DNA from: Gammaproteobacteria bacterium
Lineage (GTDB): Bacteria > Pseudomonadota > Gammaproteobacteria > UBA9214
Length of the DNA: 8,554 bases
NCBI GenBank assembly: GCA_029859555.1
Contig: JAOUCV010000079.1
Coordinates: 1 to 8,554 of the forward strand
Reading direction: 5' to 3'
Under the pieces are notes generated by a model, which was given only the letters and a program-made list of their open reading frames with translations, had not been told where the DNA came from and searched no databases. Position numbers and translations under genes: made by a program. This document shows, one piece after another, positions 1 to 6,670 of this stretch; the stretch's first letter is position 1, and every line of letters begins with the position of its first letter.

Positions 1-611
1 CAACCACCCCGGCACCGGTAACACGTACCGGCGTGGTAATGCGCATGTTTCGCGAACTGGTATTTTTTGAAAGCCTGTTCAAGTCCAATAAATGGATCTG
101 GATATTTGGCTATCTGTTTCATTACGGCATGTTTCTGGTGCTGGCGCGTCACCTGCGCTATTTCACAGACCCGGTATGGACATGGGTTGACCTGATTCAA
201 CCATTTGGCATGTACGCCGCCTTCGCCATGGCGGCCGGCCTGCTGGGCCTGTGGGCACGACGCATACTGGTCGACCGGGTACGTTATATCAGCGCCCTCT
301 CTGACCACCTGATGCTGGCACTGCTGTTCGCCATCACCGGCACCGGTCTGATGATGGACTACGTCACCCATACCGATATTGTTGCGGTCAAGGAATTTTT
401 CCGCGGCCTGATGCTTTTCAACTGGCAGCCCATACCGGAAGATCCGGTACTGCTGGTACATCTCGCACTGGTCGCCACGCTGATGATTATTTTCCCGATC
501 AGCAAATTACTGCACGCACCCGGTATCTTTTTCAGTCCCACCCGCAACCAGGTGGACAACCCGCGTGAAAAACGTCATCTGTCCGCATGGGCAGCCGAGC
601 TGGAAAAGTAA
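1..611 (+). CDS. dsrM: DsrM, cytochrome b membrane subunit of DsrMKJOP (5' partial)
   Basis: NarI-like integral membrane subunit of the DsrMKJOP complex, expected to carry two b-type hemes and to exchange electrons between the quinone pool and DsrK. The frame is open from base 3 to the TAA at 609-611, so the gene begins upstream; the GTG at 33 is not a convincing start because coding-like sequence precedes it. About 202 residues are visible, and probably only the N-terminus with the first helix is missing. Counting the GTG codon as residue 1, four hydrophobic segments lie at about 22-44, 56-78, 90-112 and 137-160. H30 and H40 are 10 apart in the first, and H143 and H161 are 18 apart in the last. 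These spacings match the bis-heme ligand pairs of NarI. The hydrophilic C-terminal tail would be cytoplasmic. dsrK follows after 13 bp. The identification rests on this family pattern together with the dsr gene context. Confidence 0.93.
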   Translation, partial: TTPAPVTRTGVVMRMFRELVFFESLFKSNKWIWIFGYLFHYGMFLVLARHLRYFTDPVWTWVDLIQPFGMYAAFAMAAGLLGLWARRILVDRVRYISALSDHLMLALLFAITGTGLMMDYVTHTDIVAVKEFFRGLMLFNWQPIPEDPVLLVHLALVATLMIIFPISKLLHAPGIFFSPTRNQVDNPREKRHLSAWAAELEK

Positions 612-612
612 C

Positions 613-617
613 AGGAG
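613..617 (+). promoter_or_regulatory. Ribosome binding site of dsrK
   Basis: AGGAG directly after the dsrM stop, seven bases before a GTG codon. It supports GTG at 625 as the dsrK start even though it is not an ATG; the next in-frame ATG (691) is 22 codons further in. Confidence 0.7.
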
Positions 618-624
618 CTAGAGC

Positions 625-2115
625 GTGGCTGATTTCGAAACACCGGAACTGAAAGAATATCCTGTGATACCTCATGTAGAGGTAGGCACAATGGCGCACA
701 GCAAGCCGTTTGTCGCCAAGGAACAGTTTCAGGAACCACTGGGTTTCCCCGGTGAGCTGGTTGATAACTGGCAGCAGGTCGCCTACGACAAGATGGAAGA
801 ACTGACCGGCAAGTATCGTTCGCTGGCCGTGTTCCTGGATTCCTGTGTTAAATGCGGTGCCTGCACCGACAAGTGCCACTACTATCTCGGCACCTCTGAC
901 CCGAAAAACATGCCGGTCGCCCGTCAGGACCTGTTCCGCAAGGTGTATCGTCGCAAGTTCACCTTTGCCGGCAAGTACTTCCCGAAACTGGTTGGTGCCG
1001 TTGACCTGACCGAAGAGGTATTGAACGACTGGTACAGTTATTTTCACCAGTGTTCACAGTGCCGACGTTGCTCGGTGTACTGCCCGTACGGTATCGACAC
1101 CGCAGAAATCTCCATGGCTGCACGCGAAGTCATGGACAGCATTGGTGTTGGTCAGAAATACTGTAATGAGATTATTGCCAAGGTTTACAAGATTGGTAAC
1201 AACCTTGGACTGCCGCAACCTGCCCTTGTCGACACACTGGAAGGACTGGAAGAAGATATTGAAGACGACACCGGCGTTACCGTGCGTCTGCCGCTGGACG
1301 TCAAGGGTGCCGACGTACTGGTGGTCACCCCGTCTGCCGATTTTTTTGCCGAACCACATGTTGATGGACTGATGGGTTATGCCAAGGTCTTCCATGAAGC
1401 TGGCATCAGCTGGACACTCAGTTCACACGCCAGCGAAGCGGCCAACTTCGGCATGTTCATCGGCAGCTATGAAAACATGCGCAAGGTGGCGTTACGTATT
1501 CGCGAGGCCGCCCTTGATCTGGGCGTAAAGCGCATTATCTTCGGTGAGTGCGGCCACGCCTGGCGGGTTGCCTACAGCTTCCTGAACACGCTGGCCGGAC
1601 CGTTTGATTTTCTGGATCCGAAATACCCGGTACCCATGCACATCATGGAATTCACCCATGACCTGATTCAGCGTGATGCACTGACGCTGGACAAGTCTGC
1701 CAACGATGACATGGTGCTGACCTATCACGATTCCTGCAACGTGGCACGTGCCTCGCGCATGGGGCCCAAGCCGGGCGGACAGTTTATCCTGCCGCGTGAA
1801 GTGATCAAGGCCAGCTGTAACCATTTTTACGATATGCCGCAGGACACCATTCACGACGCAACCTACTGTTGTGGCGGCGGCGGTGGCCTGCTGACAGACG
1901 ACCTTATGGAACTGCGTGTCAAGGGCGCCCTGCCCAGAATGGAGGCACTGAAGCACGTCGTGGAAAATCACGGTGTCACACACATGGCTGCAATCTGCGC
2001 CATCTGCAAGAGTCAGTTTGCAAAAGTGATGCCCTACTACGGCTTTCAGATGGACAGCATTGTCAGCGTGCACCAATTGGTGAGTAACGCAATCGTTTTA
2101 GGAAATAAACAGTAA
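625..2115 (+). CDS. dsrK: DsrK, HdrD-like iron-sulfur subunit of DsrMKJOP
   Basis: Cytoplasm-facing catalytic subunit of DsrMKJOP, related to heterodisulfide reductase subunit HdrD and thought to act on the DsrC disulfide/trisulfide with DsrM as membrane partner. The protein has 496 residues. Two classical [4Fe-4S] motifs are visible: C74, C77, C80, C84 and C143, C146, C149, C153 (each CX2CX2CX3C, the last Cys of the second followed by Pro). The C-terminal half holds a CCG-type region: C309 in an FGECGHAW stretch, C371 in HDSCN, C415-C416 followed by a glycine run, and C458/C461 as CAIC. These are the candidate ligands of the special catalytic cluster of this family. There is no signal peptide and no membrane segment, consistent with a cytoplasmic location. 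The start is GTG at 625, with AGGAG seven bases before it. The 53-bp gap to dsrL shows no terminator. Confidence 0.96.
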   Translation: MADFETPELKEYPVIPHVEVGTMAHSKPFVAKEQFQEPLGFPGELVDNWQQVAYDKMEELTGKYRSLAVFLDSCVKCGACTDKCHYYLGTSDPKNMPVARQDLFRKVYRRKFTFAGKYFPKLVGAVDLTEEVLNDWYSYFHQCSQCRRCSVYCPYGIDTAEISMAAREVMDSIGVGQKYCNEIIAKVYKIGNNLGLPQPALVDTLEGLEEDIEDDTGVTVRLPLDVKGADVLVVTPSADFFAEPHVDGLMGYAKVFHEAGISWTLSSHASEAANFGMFIGSYENMRKVALRIREAALDLGVKRIIFGECGHAWRVAYSFLNTLAGPFDFLDPKYPVPMHIMEFTHDLIQRDALTLDKSANDDMVLTYHDSCNVARASRMGPKPGGQFILPREVIKASCNHFYDMPQDTIHDATYCCGGGGGLLTDDLMELRVKGALPRMEALKHVVENHGVTHMAAICAICKSQFAKVMPYYGFQMDSIVSVHQLVSNAIVLGNKQ

Positions 2116-2156
2116 CAAAACATCCGGTTCAGGCTAATAACCAGATCAGATTAATC

Positions 2157-2161
2157 AGGAG
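2157..2161 (+). promoter_or_regulatory. Ribosome binding site of dsrL
   Basis: AGGAG seven bases upstream of the ATG at 2169, at the end of the 53-bp dsrK-dsrL spacer. It fixes the dsrL start. The spacer has no strong hairpin or T-run, only an 8-bp AT-rich palindrome (GATTAATC, 2149-2156). Confidence 0.75.
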
Positions 2162-2168
2162 ACAAGAC

Positions 2169-4133
2169 ATGGCAACTTCTCGAGATGACATGGAAAAAGA
2201 TCTGACGTTTCGCCGTTATGAAGAAGGCGATCATGATTACAAACGCATTGGTGATGATATCTTCAATGAAGATACCTCATACAAGTGCCCGACCTACGTG
2301 CACCGCACACCGCCATGCCAGGGCAGCTGCCCGTCCGGTGAGGATATCCGTGGCTGGCTGCAGATCGTGCGCGGCATTGAGAAGCCTTCCGGCGACATGA
2401 CCATGGAAGAATACGCTTTTCGCCGGTCCACCGACGCGAATCCCTTCCCTTCCATGATGGGACGTGTATGCCCGGCCCCGTGTGAAGACGGCTGCAACCG
2501 TAACAACGTTGAAGATTTTGTTGGTATCAACTCTATCGAACAGTTCATCGGTGACTCTGCCTACGAAGAGAAATTCAGCTTCGACAACACTGCCCCGCTG
2601 AGCGGCAAGAAAGTCGCCATCATCGGTGGCGGCCCGGCCGGCATGGCAGCAGCCTACCAGCTGCGCCGTAAAGGCCATGAAAGCACTATTTTCGATGACC
2701 ATGAAGAACTGGGCGGCATGATGCGCTATGGCATCCCGGGCTATCGTACCCCGCGTGACATACTCGACCACGAGTGTCAGCGCATTGTCGATATGGGCGG
2801 TATTGAACTGCGCATGAATACCCGCGTCGGCAAGGACGTCAGCATCGAGGAAATCGACAAGCAATATGATGCCATCCTCTGGGCACTGGGCTGTAAATCA
2901 GGCCGCAAGTTGCCGGTTCCGAACAGCGATGCCCCCAACTGCGTATCCGGTGTTGCCTTCCTTGAGGCCTTTAACAAGGGCACTCTGAAAGTTACCGCCG
3001 ACAGGGTCGTGTGTGTGGGTGGCGGTGATACCTCCATCGACGTGGTCTCCGTTGCCCGCCGTCTTGGCAAGATCGAAAAAATCAACAAGGAAGACCGCCC
3101 GGAACAGGTTATCGGTGGTTATGTTGCCCATGACTCGGCTTTTGCCGCGGCACGTGAAGGTGCTGAAGTGACACTGACCTCGCTGTTTCCGAAGGAAGAA
3201 ATGACCGCAGCAGAACATGAAGTCCATGATGCCTTGCATGAGGGTGTGCGTATTGATGACGGCGTCATGCCGATGGAAGTCGTGCTCAACGATGAAGGCC
3301 GTGCAATTGCGCTGAAGATGGCCAAGTGCACCATGGAAGACGGGCGCCCGATTCCGGTCGAGGGCAGCGAGTATACAATTGAATGCGACCTGATCGTTTC
3401 GGCCATTGGCCAGGGTGGCGACCTGTCCGAGGGGCTTGAATCTCTCGATAACGGTCGTGGCCTGATTGATTCCGACGCCTTTTACCAGGTCCCGAACCAA
3501 AAAGGACATTTCGTCGCCGGCGATATTATCCGTCCGCACCTGCTGACGACTGCAATTGGCCAGGCGTCTATTGCATCGGAAAGTATTGATCATTACCTGA
3601 AGCATGAAGAGCAGTCCAAGCGACCAAAAGTCGACGTTCACCACTTTGAACTGCTGCAGAAACTCAACGAAACCAATCTGGCTCCCGAGGCGTTTGAAGC
3701 TGCAGAAGAAGGCGACATGCGCGGCACGGCAGGGGCCAGCTTTGCCGTACATAACTACGAAGACCGCTCGAGCGCAGAGATCATATCTTCAGAACGCCTG
3801 TTTCTGGGGCATTTCCCGTTCACACCGCGCATCAAGCGTTCTTCCAGCGGCCCGTCTGCAGAAGAAGTGCTGGGGCATTTTGCGGAACGCGGTGTCGGCC
3901 TGACAACCGAGCAGGCAGTCGAGGAATCCGGTCGTTGCATGAGCTGTGGCATGTGTTTTGAGTGTGACAACTGCGTTATCTATTGTCCGCAGGATGCAAT
4001 CTTTCGCGTCAAGAAAGACCAGTACACCACCGGTCGCTACGTCGACACCGACTACGACAAGTGCATTGGCTGCCACATCTGTTCTGATGTATGCCCCACC
4101 GGCTACATCGACATGGCAATGGGCGATCACTAA
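2169..4133 (+). CDS. dsrL: DsrL, iron-sulfur flavoprotein NAD(P)H:acceptor oxidoreductase partner of rDsrAB
   Basis: Cytoplasmic flavoprotein, related to the small subunit of glutamate synthase, that links reverse-acting DsrAB to the NAD(P)+ pool; it is essential for sulfur-globule oxidation in Allochromatium vinosum. The 654 residues show, in order: an N-terminal cysteine region (C40, C50, C54, then C101, C105, C109) for iron-sulfur binding; an FAD dinucleotide fold with GGGPAG at 153-158; an NAD(P) fold with GGGDTS at 284-289; a second FAD contact around G451-D452; a linker of roughly 100 residues (about 480-585); and a C-terminal ferredoxin domain with C590, C593, C596, C599, C602, C606 and C632, C635, C638, C642. 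This N-terminal-flavin-linker-ferredoxin plan is that of DsrL from sulfur oxidizers. The NAD domain has about 30 extra residues after R297-G300 and lacks the Arg-Arg pair common in NADPH-using relatives. Its position between dsrK and dsrJ is typical of oxidizers. The start is well supported by its ribosome binding site. Confidence 0.96.
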   Translation: MATSRDDMEKDLTFRRYEEGDHDYKRIGDDIFNEDTSYKCPTYVHRTPPCQGSCPSGEDIRGWLQIVRGIEKPSGDMTMEEYAFRRSTDANPFPSMMGRVCPAPCEDGCNRNNVEDFVGINSIEQFIGDSAYEEKFSFDNTAPLSGKKVAIIGGGPAGMAAAYQLRRKGHESTIFDDHEELGGMMRYGIPGYRTPRDILDHECQRIVDMGGIELRMNTRVGKDVSIEEIDKQYDAILWALGCKSGRKLPVPNSDAPNCVSGVAFLEAFNKGTLKVTADRVVCVGGGDTSIDVVSVARRLGKIEKINKEDRPEQVIGGYVAHDSAFAAAREGAEVTLTSLFPKEEMTAAEHEVHDALHEGVRIDDGVMPMEVVLNDEGRAIALKMAKCTMEDGRPIPVEGSEYTIECDLIVSAIGQGGDLSEGLESLDNGRGLIDSDAFYQVPNQKGHFVAGDIIRPHLLTTAIGQASIASESIDHYLKHEEQSKRPKVDVHHFELLQKLNETNLAPEAFEAAEEGDMRGTAGASFAVHNYEDRSSAEIISSERLFLGHFPFTPRIKRSSSGPSAEEVLGHFAERGVGLTTEQAVEESGRCMSCGMCFECDNCVIYCPQDAIFRVKKDQYTTGRYVDTDYDKCIGCHICSDVCPTGYIDMAMGDH

Positions 4134-4147
4134 GCGCGAATCATCAC

Positions 4148-4663
4148 ATGATTAAATACAGTCTCATCACACTGCTATTCAGCCTGTTGCTTGGTGTTTA
4201 CACACCAGGCACGGCTGCTGATGTAGCGTCCGGCGAAGATACATCAGGACCGTTCATCCCCAAGGCGCAGCGTCGTTTCAGCGAGGAACAGGGCTGCGTC
4301 GAACCGACCGGGGAGATGCGCGCCAATCATATGGAGTACATCCTCGACCAGCGTGATGCGACCGTGCATGAAGGCATACGTACCCGGCAGTACAGTCTGC
4401 AAGAGTGTATCAATTGCCACGTCAGCGACGCAGAAGATGCGCCGCGCGTCGACAATGAGGAGCATTTCTGCAGTAGTTGCCACACCTATGCGGCAGTCAG
4501 TATTGACTGCTTCCAGTGCCACGCAGACCGACCTGTCAAGTCGCGCTTCGATTCACTGTCCAACAGTAGCATGCACCGCATTGGTTCAGCTGCGGTGCCA
4601 CCTACCACGCTCGATTCCGAACAGCTGAAAGTGCTTTCAAACGAGGACTTTGGTAATGAGTGA
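4148..4663 (+). CDS. dsrJ: DsrJ, periplasmic triheme cytochrome c of DsrMKJOP
   Basis: Periplasmic cytochrome c subunit of DsrMKJOP. The 171 residues begin with a Sec-type signal or anchor (K3, hydrophobic about 5-17, small residues to A24); in the A. vinosum protein this segment is reported to stay uncleaved as a membrane anchor. Three CXXCH heme-binding motifs are visible at 87-91, 108-112 and 121-125. An additional cysteine, C50, lies upstream of the hemes in a QGC-V-EPTGEMR context. It corresponds to the cysteine proposed as an unusual distal heme ligand in A. vinosum DsrJ. M57, H61 and M62 are nearby candidate ligands. I chose the ATG at 4148: the frame is open further upstream to an ATG at 4091, but that region is inside dsrL and encodes a basic, non-signal-like extension. 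The gap from dsrL is 14 bp with no clear Shine-Dalgarno sequence, suggesting coupling to dsrL translation. The end overlaps dsrO by 8 bp. Confidence 0.94.
   Translation: MIKYSLITLLFSLLLGVYTPGTAADVASGEDTSGPFIPKAQRRFSEEQGCVEPTGEMRANHMEYILDQRDATVHEGIRTRQYSLQECINCHVSDAEDAPRVDNEEHFCSSCHTYAAVSIDCFQCHADRPVKSRFDSLSNSSMHRIGSAAVPPTTLDSEQLKVLSNEDFGNE
4643..4646 (+). promoter_or_regulatory. Possible ribosome binding site of dsrO inside dsrJ
   Basis: GAGG within the last codons of dsrJ, nine bases before the ATG at 4656. It favours this ATG over the in-frame TTG at 4650, which would lie only three bases from the motif. Confidence 0.5.
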
Positions 4664-5402
4664 AGAATCGAACATCGATATTTACCGTCGTCGTTTCATG
4701 AGCGGCACTGCAACTGCAGCCGCCGGGCTCGCGGTTGCTCCAGGCGTCATGCTGACAGAGGTTGCCCGGGCCAAGCCGGCTGACCAGGCAGTTAGCAGTG
4801 ATATCCGCTGGGGCATGCTGATCGATACCAACAAGTGCAACGAAGGCTGCAATGATTGCGTCACCGCCTGTAACGAAGAGCACAACCTCGAAGGTTTCGG
4901 TCGGCCCGCCACGGACGCGCAGTGGATCCGCAAGGTAACCCTGAAAGACAAACAAACCGGTAATATCCAGACCCTGCCGATGTTGTGTCAGCATTGCGAA
5001 CATCCGCCTTGCGTGGATGTCTGCCCGACTGGCGCGTCCTTCAAGCGCGAAGACGGTATCGTTCTGGTCGACAAGCACATCTGCATCGGCTGTCGCTACT
5101 GCATGATGGCCTGCCCCTACAAGGCACGTTCATTTGTCCATGAGAAACTGCAAGACCAGATGCCCTATTCACCACGAGGCAAGGGTACTGTTGAGTCCTG
5201 CACTTTCTGTGTACACCGGGTTGACGAAGACATTCTGCCGGCCTGTGTCGTGGCCTGCAAAGAAGAAAATCATAACGCAATCACCTTCGGGGACATGAAT
5301 GACCCTGACAGCGAAATATCTCAACAACTGAAGCAACACAGCAGCCGCCAGGTTCGTGCCGATCTGGAACTGAATACCGGCGTGCGCTACCGGGGAATCT
5401 GA
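4656..5402 (+). CDS. dsrO: DsrO, periplasmic ferredoxin-like subunit of DsrMKJOP
   Basis: Periplasmic iron-sulfur electron carrier, expected to pair with DsrP in DsrMKJOP; it belongs to the DmsB/NrfC/HybA type of ferredoxin-like subunits. The 248 residues start with a twin-arginine signal: R11-R12-R13-F14-M15, then an Ala/Gly-rich hydrophobic stretch and an ARA-K-like cleavage region near 37-40. Sixteen cysteines form four [4Fe-4S] sets: C61, C65, C68, C72; C111, C114, C119, C123; C143, C146, C149, C153; and C182, C185, C197, C201. The start ATG overlaps the end of dsrJ by 8 bp and is preceded by GAGG. The stop shares one base with the dsrP start (TGATG), implying translational coupling. The Tat signal shows that the protein is folded with its clusters before export, which fits its site opposite DsrK across the membrane. 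Confidence 0.95.
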   Translation: MSEESNIDIYRRRFMSGTATAAAGLAVAPGVMLTEVARAKPADQAVSSDIRWGMLIDTNKCNEGCNDCVTACNEEHNLEGFGRPATDAQWIRKVTLKDKQTGNIQTLPMLCQHCEHPPCVDVCPTGASFKREDGIVLVDKHICIGCRYCMMACPYKARSFVHEKLQDQMPYSPRGKGTVESCTFCVHRVDEDILPACVVACKEENHNAITFGDMNDPDSEISQQLKQHSSRQVRADLELNTGVRYRGI

Positions 5403-6628
5403 TGAAGGATATCGTATTCAAGGAAATTGATGGCGGTAAGCCATTTTACCTGTTGCTGGGTTTTATCGGTTTTTTTGTGCTCGCCGCACTCGGCTCGGCC
5501 TGGTACATGGAGCATAATGGCCACTGGGTGACCGGCATGAACAACCAGATCGTCTGGGGGACACCACACGTGTTTGCGGTATTTCTGATTGTTGCCGCCT
5601 CCGGAGCACTCAATGTCGCCTCCATCAGTTCTGTCTTTCAAAAGACCGCCTACAAACCGCTGGCACGCCTCTCCGGCCTGCTGGCAATCGCGTTACTGGC
5701 CGGTGGACTGGCCATCCTGGTACTCGACCTGGGTCGCCCTGATCGTTTGATCGTTGCCATGACTTACTACAACTTCAAGTCGATCTTTGCCTGGAACATT
5801 ATCCTCTATATCGGTTTTATGGCCGTTGTTGCCATTTACCTGTGGATGATGATGGAACGCAAGATGAACAAATTCACCCGGGTTGCGGGTTTCAGTGCCT
5901 TTATCTGGCGCCTGATACTGACCACCGGTACCGGCTCCATCTTTGGCTTCCTGGTCGCACGCCAGGCCTATGACACCGCTATCCTGGCACCGATGTTTAT
6001 AATCATGTCGTTTGCTTTCGGACTGGCGATCTTCATCCTGGTGCTGCTCGGCATCTACAAGTGGTCGGATCGTCCGCTGGGTGACAGCATCCTGTTCCGG
6101 CTTAAAAACCTGCTGGGTGTTTTTATCGGCGCGGTACTGTACTTTGTGCTCACCTACCATCTCACCAATTTATATATCACCGAGAATCATGGTGTCGAAC
6201 AGTTCATCCTGATGGACGGCGGCGTCTATACAAAACTCTTCTGGATTGTGCAGATTCTGCTTGGCAGCCTGCTGCCACTGGCCCTGTTGTATCACCCGTC
6301 AACCGGCAAATCACGTGGCTGGATCGGTATTGCCTCGCTGCTGGTCATCATTGGCGGACTGGCACAGATGTACGTCATTATCATCGGTGGCCAGGCTTAC
6401 CCGATGGAAATGTTTCCCGGCAAGGAAGTCGTCAGTTCATTTGCTGACGGTATCACAGGCAGCTATACCCCGAGCCTGCCGGAAATCATTCTCGGCATGG
6501 GTGGCATAGCCGTTGCACTGGCGGCCACTTTCGTCGGCGTGCGGGTATTGCGATTCCTGCCAAGCACTCTTGCAGATGATGCGGTAGACCCGCACTACCC
6601 GGCAAGAGAAGCCGAAGCCTCCGCCTGA
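5402..6628 (+). CDS. dsrP: DsrP, NrfD-family polytopic membrane subunit of DsrMKJOP
   Basis: Integral membrane protein of the NrfD/PsrC family, expected to connect periplasmic DsrO with the quinone pool. The 408 residues contain about ten hydrophobic segments (roughly 14-36, 50-73, 89-110, 126-150, 163-185, 191-217, 236-257, 275-297, 307-329, 358-387). They are separated by short charged loops, including an LDLGRPDR stretch at 108-115 typical of this family after the third helix. Histidines within or next to membrane segments include H56, H253 and H298; whether any binds heme cannot be seen here. The ATG overlaps the dsrO stop by one base and has GGGGA five bases upstream. The C-terminus is a short hydrophilic tail. 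It is the last gene of the membrane-complex set; the next gene follows after 42 bp containing a hairpin. Confidence 0.94.
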   Translation: MKDIVFKEIDGGKPFYLLLGFIGFFVLAALGSAWYMEHNGHWVTGMNNQIVWGTPHVFAVFLIVAASGALNVASISSVFQKTAYKPLARLSGLLAIALLAGGLAILVLDLGRPDRLIVAMTYYNFKSIFAWNIILYIGFMAVVAIYLWMMMERKMNKFTRVAGFSAFIWRLILTTGTGSIFGFLVARQAYDTAILAPMFIIMSFAFGLAIFILVLLGIYKWSDRPLGDSILFRLKNLLGVFIGAVLYFVLTYHLTNLYITENHGVEQFILMDGGVYTKLFWIVQILLGSLLPLALLYHPSTGKSRGWIGIASLLVIIGGLAQMYVIIIGGQAYPMEMFPGKEVVSSFADGITGSYTPSLPEIILGMGGIAVALAATFVGVRVLRFLPSTLADDAVDPHYPAREAEASA

Positions 6629-6643
6629 ACGGCGCCGAGAGCT

Positions 6644-6661
6644 GTCAGGCTGCTTCCTGAC
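6644..6661 (+). other. Perfect 6-bp hairpin between dsrP and dsrN
   Basis: GTCAGG at 6644-6649 and CCTGAC at 6656-6661 are exact inverted repeats around a 6-base loop. There is no T-run after it (TAATCCCAC follows), so it is not a standard intrinsic terminator. It ends nine bases before the dsrN ATG and could influence dsrN translation or mRNA processing; that role is inference. A stem this short can also occur by chance. Confidence 0.4.
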
Positions 6662-6670
6662 TAATCCCAC

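Noticed and set aside
1492..2076. Antisense open frames opposite dsrK, including 532-1047 and 1492-2076
   Set aside because: The DsrK reading is fixed by its cysteine motifs. The antisense products resemble no known family.
2898..3752. Long antisense open frame (284 codons) opposite dsrL
   Set aside because: It lies wholly within dsrL, shows no recognisable domain and has a low-quality composition. It arises from the codon pattern of the strongly supported + strand gene.
3936..3986. Six-cysteine run in the DsrL ferredoxin domain as an anomalous cluster motif
   Set aside because: A run of CX2C repeats of this kind is common in the C-terminal ferredoxin domains of related glutamate-synthase-like oxidoreductases, so it is not unusual.
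4091..4147. Upstream ATG extending dsrJ by 19 codons
   Set aside because: It would overlap the end of dsrL and put a His/Arg-rich stretch before the signal peptide. ATG 4148 gives a normal signal sequence.
4650..4655. TTG start for dsrO two codons upstream of ATG 4656
   Set aside because: The GAGG motif at 4643-4646 is only three bases from the TTG but nine from the ATG, and ATG is the stronger start codon.
6644..6661. Intrinsic terminator after dsrP
   Set aside because: The stem is short (6 bp) and not followed by a T-run, and the downstream genes belong to the same operon.
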